The notes below the pieces were generated by a model. That model was not told the DNA's origin. It ran no database searches and worked only from the letters and a program-made list of their open reading frames with translations. A DNA stretch of 40,414 nt, taken from positions 1-40,414 of the forward strand of contig JAGWHN010000005.1 in NCBI GenBank assembly GCA_028866785.1, given 5' to 3'. The first letter of the stretch is position 1; every line of letters starts with the position of its first letter. Made by a program: the position numbers and the translations under genes. Below, one piece after another: positions 17,642-25,534 of the stretch. This DNA comes from Microcaldota archaeon (GTDB lineage: Archaea > Micrarchaeota > Micrarchaeia > Micrarchaeales > CABMGC01).

Positions 17642-18532
17642 TTATAGCACTTCCCCATGCGCGAAGATCCGCGGGGCTTTTTCTCTTAGGAGCAAGAACT
17701 TATCCCCTTTGGATATCGGAATCTGTTTCTCGAACTTGATCGTGACTGTATCCCCTGCGGCCTCCTCAATTAGGATGTTTGAGAATGAGAAGTTTGAGAC
17801 GAGCGAGTACCTTGACTGCGCCTTGATCTCTTCCTTGCTTATCGGGCTGATCGTTATCTTTGCCTTAATCTGCCCGACCCTTGGTATCTTCTCTTTCGAT
17901 AGAAGGTCTCCCTTCGAGAGGTCCTCGTGCTCGATTCCCTTCAGAGCAAGTCCGACCCTTGTTCCCGGTCCTGCTGTTTGAACGTCAATGTCCTGGCTTT
18001 GTATCGATTTCACGCTCACCACCTTTCCCGAGCTGTGGTTTAGCTCATCATGAACCTTTAGCGTTCCCTTTGTGACTATCCCAAGTGCTACGCATCCGAT
18101 TCCCTTCACCGGGAAAGCATGATCTATGTCCACGCGGACCGGTCCGGTGCTTTCCTGCGGCTTTATTGCAAGGATCTTGTTCACGAGCTCCTCCCGTGGC
18201 GAAATCTCATACTCCTTCACCTTTATTCCCGCAAGCAGGTTATCTATTGCATTCTCGTCCGTGAATATCACATGCTTGTCAATAAGCGAGCAGGCAACTA
18301 GCAGCTCTCCGAAAATTTTGTCGATGTTCGCTGTGCTGAGCAGTATCTGCTGCGAAATTAGGAAGGTTTCAGCTACGGCGTAGAACTTGTCATCGATAGA
18401 GCTTGGCGCAAGTCCGACTATTATGTCATCGCCCATCTTCCTGTTGTAGAAGTTGATGCTCCCCTCAGCGCCTCCCTTTCCTATGAACTCCGCAAGCTTC
18501 TTGTCAAGCGGTATTGCAACAACATAATGCAT
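17642..18532 (-). CDS. EF-Tu/SelB-like protein lacking GTPase motifs
   Basis: About 296 residues. The C-terminal two thirds are EF-Tu domain II and III-like beta barrels (PVRVDIDHAFPVKGIGCVALG, TLKVHDELNH, AGPGTRVGLALKGIEHEDLSKGDLL are classical translation-factor domain II patterns). The N-terminal ~130 residues have the length and strand pattern of a G domain, but no P-loop GxxxxGK[ST], DxxG or NKxD can be found. The protein is therefore probably a catalytically dead relative of aEF1A/SelB. Related archaeal proteins exist; their role is not settled. ATG 18532 is preferred (GGATG just upstream), and TTG 18550 would add six residues. The gene converges with the Gly-rich protein gene with 7 nt between stops. 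Confidence 0.75.
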   Translation of the reverse strand: MHYVVAIPLDKKLAEFIGKGGAEGSINFYNRKMGDDIIVGLAPSSIDDKFYAVAETFLISQQILLSTANIDKIFGELLVACSLIDKHVIFTDENAIDNLLAGIKVKEYEISPREELVNKILAIKPQESTGPVRVDIDHAFPVKGIGCVALGIVTKGTLKVHDELNHSSGKVVSVKSIQSQDIDVQTAGPGTRVGLALKGIEHEDLSKGDLLSKEKIPRVGQIKAKITISPISKEEIKAQSRYSLVSNFSFSNILIEEAAGDTVTIKFEKQIPISKGDKFLLLREKAPRIFAHGEVL

Positions 18533-18646
18533 GATTTCATCCTTTGCCAAATAACATGATTTGCACGATTAAGTATTAATATGATGCCCTTGACGTGTGG
18601 GCTGATAAATTTAAATAGCTCTGCTTTGATATAAAAGCGGATTATC

Positions 18647-18886
18647 ATGGCAAAGCAAGAAGAGATATTGGAGAGCATTCTGCGTGAGGTAGAGATTTCG
18701 AACTTCTTCTCAGTAATATTCACTGGGCTGCTGCTGCTTGTTGTGCTTGTGATCTCATCCAACCTTGCATTGATACCCTCCTCCCTGACAACGCTCCTTG
18801 GGGTGGTGGTTCTAATCTCGTTCCTGATCTACCTTGTGGACTTTGTAAAGGTCAAGAAGTTCAGGAGGCTCCACAACAGGAAGTAA
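18647..18886 (+). CDS. Small two-helix membrane protein, 79 aa
   Basis: Not assigned to a family. It has an acidic amphipathic N-terminus (about residues 1-20), two hydrophobic helices (FFSVIFTGLLLLVVLVISS and TLLGVVVLISFLIYLVDFV) and a basic tail (KVKKFRRLHNRK), giving a likely hairpin in the membrane with both ends in the cytoplasm. A TATA box TTTAAATA near 18609-18616 precedes ATG 18647. The gene is divergent from the EF-Tu-like gene. Confidence 0.7.
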   Translation: MAKQEEILESILREVEISNFFSVIFTGLLLLVVLVISSNLALIPSSLTTLLGVVVLISFLIYLVDFVKVKKFRRLHNRK

Positions 18887-18902
18887 GGTTTGCCCTAAGC
18901 AA

Positions 18903-18930
18903 AAAACGAACCTTGAGTCAGACTTATAAA
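18903..18930 (+). promoter_or_regulatory. Shared 28-nt promoter element, copy 1 (family A gene 18962)
   Basis: The element begins AAAACGAACC and ends CAGACTTATAAA, containing the TATA box. It matches the element before the 23104 gene at 23 of 28 positions and that before the 20736 gene at 22 of 28, without gaps. The end of the element is 31 nt from the ATG. The part upstream of the TATA box may hold BRE plus a binding site for a common activator. Confidence 0.7.
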
Positions 18931-18961
18931 TCCAAAGCTGCCTTCATGAAAATGTAATCGT

Positions 18962-19483
18962 ATGTCAATTACATCAAAGGAAAAGAAGGGTTCTTCGCTA
19001 AAGGCAATCGCGAGAAATGCGCTCAGGCTCAAGCTAGATGAGCAGGATCTTTCTGACTTTAGGCCGAAGGATGATAGATTCTATGATGCATATGCATCGC
19101 TTACCCTCTGGGCTGCGGTGCGCATCGCTGGATATGATGCGGTGCGGCTTTATCTTGAGAACGGCTACAACTCCTCCACTGTTATCTATGAGGGAAAAAC
19201 GAAATACAATACCCTAAAGGAGCTTGCAGAGTGCGCAAGAGACAGATATGACGGTAAGACGTTCAACAAGAACATAGCCAAGGTAGTCACCTATCTTGAG
19301 CAAAAAATTACAATTTCAAAAGAGGCCCGTCCAATCTTCAATGTCATACCCGAGGAGATGAATGTTAAGGAGCAGATAGATGCGCAGTACATCACGGGGG
19401 ATTATGTCTGTAAATTGATCCAGAGGGGCAGGTCACTCAAAATCCTGGAGCTGTTCGAAGCCGGATATGACTATGGTACCTAA
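18962..19483 (+). CDS. Unknown family A protein, member 1 (173 aa)
   Basis: No known function. It is a paralogue of the proteins at 20736 and 24799. All share an N-terminal segment S-x-L-x-x-(V/I)ARN-x-L, a middle segment around RFYDAYASLTLW, and a hydrophobic-aromatic segment ending in NGYN (here YLENGYN). The C-terminal half (YLEQKITISKEARPIFNVI) corresponds to YIDDHTRIPISSSRPPQFMVL in member 2. The protein is soluble and mixed alpha/beta, with no signal peptide. The promoter carries the 28-nt element shared with two other units. The presence of three copies within 6.5 kb argues for a real, expanding, lineage-specific family. Confidence 0.72.
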   Translation: MSITSKEKKGSSLKAIARNALRLKLDEQDLSDFRPKDDRFYDAYASLTLWAAVRIAGYDAVRLYLENGYNSSTVIYEGKTKYNTLKELAECARDRYDGKTFNKNIAKVVTYLEQKITISKEARPIFNVIPEEMNVKEQIDAQYITGDYVCKLIQRGRSLKILELFEAGYDYGT

Positions 19484-19488
19484 GCTCC

Positions 19489-19827
19489 TCAGAGCCTATA
19501 TACGCTGCTTCCCTCTGCAACCTTATAGTTTAACTTTATGCCTACCGAATCCCCTGCAGCAGCCTCCATCACATCCTGTCTGTCTATTTGCATGCTCAAA
19601 ATCTTCTGCTTGACAGAGCTCTCCTCATCCCCTATCTCTATCGTTTCTCCTACCTTGAGAGGCGAGCTGAGCTTTATTGCAACCACGTTTATCTTGCTGA
19701 AGAATCCCTCAACAGTTCCAATGAGCTCCTTTTCTTTTGCTGCCTGCCTTGGAGACCTGGAATACTGCTCGCGCTCCTCAATCGAGTTCATCACGTCCAT
19801 TGCGTTGTCAAGATCAGAATGCTTCAT
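19489..19827 (-). CDS. EF-Tu domain II-like small protein
   Basis: A 112-residue protein. The segment LIGTVEGFFSKINVVAIKLSSPLKVGETIEIG and the following SMQIDRQDVMEAAAGDSVGIKL match the beta barrel of translation-factor domain II, known in archaea as a stand-alone 'translation elongation factor-like' protein. A charged helical N-terminus (about 35 residues) is added. It probably binds RNA or the translation machinery, but no function is established. It converges with the family A gene (5-nt gap). It is the second EF-Tu-derived protein lacking a G domain in about 2 kb. Confidence 0.75.
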   Translation of the reverse strand: MKHSDLDNAMDVMNSIEEREQYSRSPRQAAKEKELIGTVEGFFSKINVVAIKLSSPLKVGETIEIGDEESSVKQKILSMQIDRQDVMEAAAGDSVGIKLNYKVAEGSSVYRL

Positions 19828-19875
19828 TGAACCAAGTAAGATTCAACCCATATTTATAAAAAAAGAGCGCCCGCA

Positions 19876-20598
19876 CTACTCCTGCGAGAGCATCATGAAC
19901 TTGAGCCCTATCTTCGAGGCTACCGCCTGATCCTCCTCGCTTCCCTGGTTTAGCCTGAGCCCGGTTTGCCTCAGCCACTGCTTGTCGCTGATATGCCAGG
20001 CAGCATTCTCCCTCGCCCTGGGATTCTTTCCAAAAACCACTATCTCCTTCAATATCTGCTCGTTGTCCCTCACCGCCCTGAGTGCCATGTCGCTCACAAA
20101 ATTGTCGGTGACCTCCAGCGCGATTCTCTGCATCGAGGCCGAGGCGATCTGCCCCTGCTTCTCATCGCTCATCATCACTGCGACCAGCTGGCATGCCGCA
20201 ATTCTCGCCTGGGAATTATTTGCGGTTATCGCAATAACTGCAAGCATCTTCGGGTCCTCTATCCTCCCTGTCGACATAGTCGCAATCTCATTGTCCTCAG
20301 AGGCGAACGCCAGGTGGTAGAGGCAGATCTGGCTGTCGCAGATTTGCGGCTTTTGGAACGCATGTATCCTTACAATCCTATCTGTGGAGTTGAGAATGAT
20401 GTTCTTTAGGGTGGTCGTGTTGTCCGAAAGCTCGACTGCCTTCAGGGCGACTTTCTGGTCCTTTGCGCCAAGCCCTATGTATTCTAGCGCCAAGGGCCTA
20501 TCCAGATACTCCCCGACCCTCCCTATGGGCAGGTTCTCGTACCACTTCGAATTTTCTGCTGCGGAGGCCTGACCTTTTTCCCAGAATTTGAATTTCAT
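19876..20598 (-). CDS. Helical-repeat (HEAT-like) protein, 240 aa
   Basis: The family is not recognised. After about 40 residues, a pattern of short helices of about 30 residues recurs. Ala-rich positions include MLAVIAITANNSQARIAACQLVA, SMQRIALEVTDNFVSDMALRAV and NPRARENAAWHISDKQWLR. This looks like a HEAT or leucine-rich-variant solenoid, a scaffold for protein-protein contact. Two Cys residues lie close together in CDSQICLYH. The gene is divergent from family A member 2 (137 nt), whose shared promoter element lies between them. Confidence 0.6.
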   Translation of the reverse strand: MKFKFWEKGQASAAENSKWYENLPIGRVGEYLDRPLALEYIGLGAKDQKVALKAVELSDNTTTLKNIILNSTDRIVRIHAFQKPQICDSQICLYHLAFASEDNEIATMSTGRIEDPKMLAVIAITANNSQARIAACQLVAVMMSDEKQGQIASASMQRIALEVTDNFVSDMALRAVRDNEQILKEIVVFGKNPRARENAAWHISDKQWLRQTGLRLNQGSEEDQAVASKIGLKFMMLSQE

Positions 20599-20679
20599 GA
20601 TTGCACGACTCTATCTGTCCGGGCCCTTTTATAGCCCTGATTTGCTCATCGTTTGGAAAGCGATCGCTGCCCTTTTCAA

Positions 20680-20707
20680 AAAACAAATTATAAATCAGAC
20701 TTATAAA
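20680..20707 (+). promoter_or_regulatory. Shared 28-nt promoter element, copy 2 (family A gene 20736)
   Basis: It begins AAAACAAATT and ends TCAGACTTATAAA. The TATA-proximal 13 nt are identical to copy 1. A second TATA-like ATTATAAAT lies inside the element, so there may be two alternative promoters. The element ends 28 nt before the ATG. Confidence 0.65.
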
Positions 20708-20735
20708 TCATCAAATACACTTCTGCTAGGATTGA

Positions 20736-21281
20736 ATGTTTGGGACTAAGCGGCCATCAGATTCCTCAAAGCAGATTGAGAGCTCCCTCAACCTTGTCGC
20801 CAGAAACACTCTGGACAAGGAGAACTCGCTTCTTTTCGATCGAAAGAAGTTCTACACCCCATTCGACTCCCGATTCTACGACGCCTTTGCCTCCTTTTTG
20901 ATCTGGAACTCGCTGCCTCAGGGAAGCCCAAACCAGCTGATCCACTACTTCTCAAACGGCTACAACAGGGACGTTCGGTTCATCGATGAAAACGGGATAA
21001 AGCACACCGCTTCCGAGTTTGTGCTTGAAGTGTACAGAAGTGCAAGCCGCGATGTGATAAAGGAGGGGCTTGAGCCTGCGGTCAAGTACATTGATGACCA
21101 CACAAGAATCCCAATCTCCTCATCGCGCCCTCCGCAGTTCATGGTGCTAAGGCACGACAGGAGCGGCAAGGAGCTGGTTTTGATAACGCACTACCTTGCG
21201 GACGACTACAACTGCAGGATGAGCCTGCACGGAAGGCACTGGTCCATACAGGAGTTCATAAGGGGAGCGCGAAGGGCATAG
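20736..21281 (+). CDS. Unknown family A protein, member 2 (181 aa)
   Basis: A paralogue of the 18962 and 24799 proteins. It shows SSLNLVARNTL near residues 15-25, SRFYDAFASFLIW near 48-60 and HYFSNGYN near 69-76, aligned with the other members. The C-terminal portion LADDYNCRMSLHGRHWSIQEFIRGARRA resembles TGDYVCKLIQRGRSLKILELFEAGYDY of member 1. No catalytic motif, signal peptide or membrane segment is visible. The promoter element is shared with member 1 and the family B operon. The stop is 7 nt from the convergent 21289 gene. Confidence 0.72.
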   Translation: MFGTKRPSDSSKQIESSLNLVARNTLDKENSLLFDRKKFYTPFDSRFYDAFASFLIWNSLPQGSPNQLIHYFSNGYNRDVRFIDENGIKHTASEFVLEVYRSASRDVIKEGLEPAVKYIDDHTRIPISSSRPPQFMVLRHDRSGKELVLITHYLADDYNCRMSLHGRHWSIQEFIRGARRA

Positions 21282-21288
21282 CCCGCTT

Positions 21289-21753
21289 TCAGTCCGATTT
21301 CTCCGCCCTGTCCCTCACGTTCATTTTCTGGACAAGCCTCTCGATTATGTTCTTGAATAGGACCTCAAGGCTCCCGCTGTCATACCTCAAAACCAAACTG
21401 TGCATGGTGCCAAGCGACTCCGCGATCAGGTAGATCTTCAGGTCGTCATACGTCTTTTGGTCGAGCAGCTTTAGGACCTCTATCCCCTTGTCAAAGATCC
21501 CGTAAATCCCATTCCCCTTTTTAGCCTCCCCTATCAGATCGTCCTTTGCCAGCCTGAAGAACGGCTGGTCGATATCGAATTGGTGGACGCCCTCACCGAA
21601 TTTTGGCGCAGCGGCCTTCTCGATCTCCTTTGCCATCGATTTTGTTATGGGGTTTGTCCTTATCAGGCAGAGGAGGAAATACTCCTCAGGGCTTATCCTG
21701 TTTGCAATCGCCTCTATCTCTGATTTCTTGAAATTGTTCACTGACTTGAGCAT
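21289..21753 (-). CDS. Unknown protein with possible winged-helix domain, 154 aa
   Basis: Not firmly recognised. Residues about 20-95 (SPEEYFLLCLIRTNPITKSMAKEIEKA, then LAKDDLIGEAKKGNGIYGIFDKGIEVL) have the spacing of a winged-helix unit: two helices, a recognition helix, a short wing and the ITxKG-like turn. A C-terminal helical segment may dimerise. It may be a regulator of the neighbouring family A/B genes, which is inference from position only. ATG 21753 lies about 140 nt from the divergent 21892 gene. Confidence 0.6.
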   Translation of the reverse strand: MLKSVNNFKKSEIEAIANRISPEEYFLLCLIRTNPITKSMAKEIEKAAAPKFGEGVHQFDIDQPFFRLAKDDLIGEAKKGNGIYGIFDKGIEVLKLLDQKTYDDLKIYLIAESLGTMHSLVLRYDSGSLEVLFKNIIERLVQKMNVRDRAEKSD

Positions 21754-21891
21754 CTTATCACTTCTTGCTGCGCTAACTCAAATTAGCGGAAGCTGTTTTT
21801 AAGGTTTGCGCAGTATTTGTACGAAATGGCGAAAGACGTAGAGAAGGTAAATTCTAAATACTGACCATGTGCATCACTATTTGGGGATATT

Positions 21892-23043
21892 GTGAAGAAT
21901 CTTGGATATCTGATTGGGATAATTGTAGTTGTAATTGCGGCATTTTTGCTTTTCAGCCTCGGCGGGTACGCAGGCCCGATCTCCGGGACGACCACCATTC
22001 AAAATTCGACCACGACGATTTTGGCCACAAATTCGTCCATATCCTCTCAGCAGCAAGTCCCGATACTCATGACGGATCCACCGCAGGTTCCAAGCGGGAC
22101 GAGCGCGGTTGTGATCGCGTACTCTAGCATCATGCTCCACCTGACAGGCGGGCCGCAATCCGGATGGGTCAGCGCAAAGGGAGACGGCACGATAAACCTC
22201 CTTAGCGCAGTGAATTCAAGCACAGTGATCGGAAGCGCAAACCTTAGCGCAAACTCCTCAATTAACCTTGTGAGGTTCAATGTGAGCTCAGCAACGATAA
22301 CCGTCAATGGAACCACATCAAATCTGACACTTCAAAACAGCAACGTCACAGTTGCGCTTACAAGAGACTCAAGAGTGACCTCAAACTCATCGGTCCTAAT
22401 CGATTTCTTCCCTACGATAATCCTCGATTCGTCTGCAAACGCAACGACCTACTCAATGGCGCCTTCTGCAAGGGCCATAGTGGTCGCAAATGCCACTGTG
22501 AGGACAAATGCGGGAGTCGGCGCAAGGGTTAACCTAAGCGCTTCGATGAGATCGCAGCTCTCGGCATCTGCGCCAAATCTTACGATAGTTTCAGCTAGCA
22601 TCGGCTCGACAAACAACATCACCTCGGTTTCCGTAGACGTCATGAATAATGCAAACTCGAGCGCAAACATAAGCGGCGTCGCGATATTCGGAAGGACCTC
22701 TGGCTCGGTAAATGTGGGCGCGGCGGCGGGCATCTCGATCGGCGGGGCCGGAATCAAAAATAATATTGTTGCGGCAGCGGCGGCGAGCCATGTGGTGAGT
22801 CTCGGGGCAATTTCGCTTTCCGCAACCTCATCGGGCGCGCTTCTTGCAGCGCAGAGCAGGGCGGATTGGCAGAGCGCAGGGTATATCGTGCCGCCATTCT
22901 CAAGCGTGAATTTGACCTATAGCGGAAAGATAACCTACCAAAACGGGACGGTTGAAACGAACCTAATATCCGGCGGTGAATACAGGCTGGTCGTTTTTGG
23001 TACACAGGGAGTCACAACCGCAATCACAGTGACTGCAAAATAA
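21892..23043 (+). CDS. Secreted DUF4382-like protein
   Basis: A 383-residue protein. The N-terminal helix (YLIGIIVVVIAAFLLFSLGGYAG) is a signal anchor, followed by a Thr/Ser stretch. Residues about 57-175 match the DUF4382 pattern: VPILMTDPPQVPSGTSAVVIAYSSIMLHL, GWVSAKGDGTINLL, then NLVRFNVSSATITVNG. The rest is a low-complexity Ala/Ser/Asn/Val beta-rich region with many N-glycosylation sequons and a terminal beta domain. It is probably exposed on the cell surface. The start is GTG 21892; no ATG fits before the signal. Confidence 0.7.
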   Translation: MKNLGYLIGIIVVVIAAFLLFSLGGYAGPISGTTTIQNSTTTILATNSSISSQQQVPILMTDPPQVPSGTSAVVIAYSSIMLHLTGGPQSGWVSAKGDGTINLLSAVNSSTVIGSANLSANSSINLVRFNVSSATITVNGTTSNLTLQNSNVTVALTRDSRVTSNSSVLIDFFPTIILDSSANATTYSMAPSARAIVVANATVRTNAGVGARVNLSASMRSQLSASAPNLTIVSASIGSTNNITSVSVDVMNNANSSANISGVAIFGRTSGSVNVGAAAGISIGGAGIKNNIVAAAAASHVVSLGAISLSATSSGALLAAQSRADWQSAGYIVPPFSSVNLTYSGKITYQNGTVETNLISGGEYRLVVFGTQGVTTAITVTAK

Positions 23044-23047
23044 GCCT

Positions 23048-23075
23048 AAAACAAACCTCAAGGCAGGCTTATAAA
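23048..23075 (+). promoter_or_regulatory. Shared 28-nt promoter element, copy 3 (family B operon)
   Basis: It begins AAAACAAACC and ends CAGGCTTATAAA. It starts only 4 nt after the stop of the secreted protein gene and ends 28 nt before ATG 23104. It is 23/28 identical to copy 1. It drives the operon 23104-23928-24799, which includes both family B genes and one family A gene. Confidence 0.7.
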
Positions 23076-23103
23076 ACACTCCAGCCAAGCAAATCCTGAT
23101 TAT

Positions 23104-23931
23104 ATGCCAGGGAATTCTACAAAGGCAAAGGAGACTGAGGCTGTGAGGGCAAGGGTTGACAATTTGCTCAGGTCCTCCGAGGAAAAGGGAAACGAGGCGC
23201 AATCGATAAAGCTAAAGCTCGAGTCGGTCGCCACACTAGAGCGAGACGCGGAGACATTTGCAAGGAATCACTCATTTGGCAAGGCGGGAAACATCCTTGA
23301 GGATGCGGCAGACACCTACAAGCTACTTGGGATGAAGGGAACGGCAAACGAGACCTATTTTGCGGCGGCAGAGCACAAGGCAACGGCGGTCCTAAGGGCG
23401 GACATCAGGAACGACAGATGGAGCCAGAGGGATGAGATAAGCGCAGAATCGATTGCAGTTTACCTAAGGGAAAAGAAGGAGGGGCTAGTTGAGATACAGG
23501 AGATAGTCCATCAGGCAAGGAGCTTCCTTGAGACGTTCGTAAAGTCTGAAAAGCCGGCAAAACAGATGACCGATGAGATGAGGCAGGCGCTCTGGAGGGG
23601 GAAGGGCCTTGCTGCAGGGGTTGCGCTTCACTACATCACCGAGCTGGACATACGGGCAAGGAACAGGACGCTATACAGCGCGATGTTCGGCGAGGATGCG
23701 GCCAGGTTCATGTTCTACGCGGTGCTCTCGGATAAGGGGGAGGCGATAGCCCTCGAGGCTGTGGACAAGTTCAACAAATGGCTCGTTGGCCACTACGACG
23801 ATGCGATAGCAAAGATGACGCACATAAAGCATGGATTCATCGAGAACACAAACAAGCTGGTCGGCAATTTGCTCGAGGAGAACAAAAAGCTCAAGTCGGG
23901 CTTTTCGCCAAGGTCGCACCAAATCAGATGA
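23104..23931 (+). CDS. Unknown family B helical protein, member 1 (275 aa)
   Basis: Function unknown. The protein is almost entirely helical and charged, with an N-terminal coiled-coil-like section (residues 1-50). A TPR-like region follows (about 55-95, FGKAGNILEDAADTYKLLGMKGTANETYFAAAEHKA), then a central segment and a C-terminal coiled coil from KFNKWLVGHYDDAIAKM. It aligns over most of its length with the following protein: TYKLLGMKGTANETYF versus DYSALGLKHATKESYF, and HYDDAIAKMTHIKHGF versus RYDDAIEKIQEKKQAF. The TGA stop overlaps the next ATG (ATGA), so the two are translationally coupled. Confidence 0.72.
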   Translation: MPGNSTKAKETEAVRARVDNLLRSSEEKGNEAQSIKLKLESVATLERDAETFARNHSFGKAGNILEDAADTYKLLGMKGTANETYFAAAEHKATAVLRADIRNDRWSQRDEISAESIAVYLREKKEGLVEIQEIVHQARSFLETFVKSEKPAKQMTDEMRQALWRGKGLAAGVALHYITELDIRARNRTLYSAMFGEDAARFMFYAVLSDKGEAIALEAVDKFNKWLVGHYDDAIAKMTHIKHGFIENTNKLVGNLLEENKKLKSGFSPRSHQIR

Positions 23932-24785
23932 TAATCGAGATTGATATGATGATGAGAATAAACAAGGACCAGGATGTAAAGGACCTAAAGGACAAGATCA
24001 GGGATCTATACGGAAAATCGGATGGCCTCAAGTCTCAGGCGGATACGCTCTCAAAGGCGCTTGCAGACGTGACTTCAAGAGAGAGGCTGGTAAAGGAGTT
24101 TGCATCAAGCGCCGCTCCCGACTTTGACCAACTTGCAGAATTGACCCTCAAAAACGCTCAGGATTACAGCGCTCTTGGCCTCAAACATGCAACAAAAGAG
24201 TCTTATTTTGAGTCGGCAAGGTACAGGGTCCTTGAAATCGATACGCTAAAGGCAACTATTTCACCCATGATGGCCGAGAGCGAGCTAACATGGGAGAATG
24301 TCGGCTGGGACGGCTTTGCCACCTTTGCGGCAAAGAGCCAGGAGTATGTAGACAGACTAGATAGGATAGTCACATCCGCCAACAAGGCCATCTGGGCGCT
24401 TGAGCGTATTTCAATCAGCCCAAGAGAGGTAACTGATGAGATATCGGGGGCGTTTGGGACAGCATACAAGGCTGCATATGCGCTCGGGGTGTACCACTTC
24501 AGGCTTGAGAATGCGGGACGTTCCTCCTCAAGCACGCAGCAGAGCATAGGATACGTTCAGTATGCGATGAAGTTTGACATATACTCAATGCTGAGCAAGA
24601 AGAGCAGGGAGGAGATTACAAAAAGCATAAAGGATAATCTAAAGAGGTTCTCCGAAAGGTACGACGACGCCATAGAAAAAATTCAAGAGAAGAAGCAGGC
24701 ATTTGAGGAGGAGTCTGATTTATTCCTAAAGGAGCTTGAAAAGGACGAGAAGCTGCAGGATCTGCTAAGTCCTTCGAAGCGCTAA
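23928..24785 (+). CDS. Unknown family B helical protein, member 2 (285 aa)
   Basis: A tandem paralogue of the upstream protein. The start is placed at ATG 23928 because it forms an ATGA overlap with the upstream stop; three further ATGs at 23946-23952 are alternatives. It is helical throughout, with a heptad-like N-terminus (DVKDLKDKIRDLYGKSDGLKSQADTL), a TPR-like hairpin (LAELTLKNAQDYSALGLKHATKESYFESARYR) and a long C-terminal coiled coil. No enzyme motif is seen. The two proteins probably form a hetero-oligomer, inferred from coupling and homology. The family A member 3 gene follows after 13 nt. Confidence 0.72.
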   Translation: MIIEIDMMMRINKDQDVKDLKDKIRDLYGKSDGLKSQADTLSKALADVTSRERLVKEFASSAAPDFDQLAELTLKNAQDYSALGLKHATKESYFESARYRVLEIDTLKATISPMMAESELTWENVGWDGFATFAAKSQEYVDRLDRIVTSANKAIWALERISISPREVTDEISGAFGTAYKAAYALGVYHFRLENAGRSSSSTQQSIGYVQYAMKFDIYSMLSKKSREEITKSIKDNLKRFSERYDDAIEKIQEKKQAFEEESDLFLKELEKDEKLQDLLSPSKR

Positions 24786-24798
24786 ATAAGGGAGGGAA

Positions 24799-25302
24799 GT
24801 GGCAAACAACATAAAGGACCAACCAGCAAATCTCTCCGGCCTAAACAGCGTTGCAAGAAACCTGCTCAGGATGAGCAACAAGCCAACAGACCTAAGCGAG
24901 ATGACATACCATGCGCTTGCGACCCTTCATGTCTTTGGGTCGGTAAGCTCGCTCGGGAAGGTTGCAAACTCCGAGTGGTTCAAGTTCTTCTACGAGAACG
25001 GGTACAACACAAACCTCTTCGTCAAATTTGCGGGCAACCAGATAGGGATCGCGAGCTTCACGGCCCTTTGCTATGCGAACTGCTCTGACCAAAGCATAAA
25101 GGATGAGCTTGCTGAGATAGTGCGCTACTGCCATTTGGTAAAGGTGGGCAGCTTCGAGAAGCAGGCGGTTTTGGAGGTGCTGGATTTCGAGCCTATTAAT
25201 GGAGATATCAACATGTACAACTACTCCTCCTGGTTCGGGGAGGCCAGAATGAGGAAAACCATGGATGGCGAATACTTCATCGATTTCTTGAGAACAAATT
25301 AG
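24799..25302 (+). CDS. Unknown family A protein, member 3 (167 aa)
   Basis: The third family A paralogue: LSGLNSVARNLLRMS near residues 12-26, YHALATLHVFGSV in the place of FYDAYASL, and FFYENGYNTN near 57-66. The GTG 24799 start has a clear GGGAGG Shine-Dalgarno at 24790-24795, as expected for a distal operon gene. Its place directly behind both family B genes links the two families. The C-terminus (YNYSSWFGEARMRKTMDGEYFIDFLRTN) differs from members 1 and 2. Confidence 0.7.
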   Translation: MANNIKDQPANLSGLNSVARNLLRMSNKPTDLSEMTYHALATLHVFGSVSSLGKVANSEWFKFFYENGYNTNLFVKFAGNQIGIASFTALCYANCSDQSIKDELAEIVRYCHLVKVGSFEKQAVLEVLDFEPINGDINMYNYSSWFGEARMRKTMDGEYFIDFLRTN

Positions 25303-25378
25303 CCGCAAGCAAATGCGCAAAAAGACCTTAGAGATGCGGCAAAAAGAGTTATATAGCTGGGATATTCATCTTCGGAAT

Positions 25379-25531
25379 ATGGAAAAGTACGATCCACAGT
25401 TCATGGACTACATGAAGAAGAAGTACAAGATCACCCTTGGAAAGGCGACGGATGGAGAGGAGGTCGAGATAATCACCTTCGCCATCGCATGGGACGTCTG
25501 GAAGCAGGCGAAGAAGGTTTACCAAAAGTGA
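25379..25531 (+). CDS. Small unknown protein, 50 aa
   Basis: The sequence MEKYDPQFMDYMKKKYKI continues into an acidic/hydrophobic C-terminal helix (EVEIITFAIAWDVWKQAKKVY). ATG 25379 is preferred over TTG/ATG codons from 25313 because GTTATATAG at 25348-25356 is placed as a TATA box for a leaderless transcript. No homology is recognised. It converges with the membrane protein gene (3-nt gap). Confidence 0.45.
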   Translation: MEKYDPQFMDYMKKKYKITLGKATDGEEVEIITFAIAWDVWKQAKKVYQK

Positions 25532-25534
25532 GGT

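Noticed and set aside
17642..18532. Archaeal selenocysteine-specific factor SelB
   Set aside because: P-loop and other G motifs are absent and no SECIS element or selenoprotein gene was noticed, so the name would overstate the evidence.
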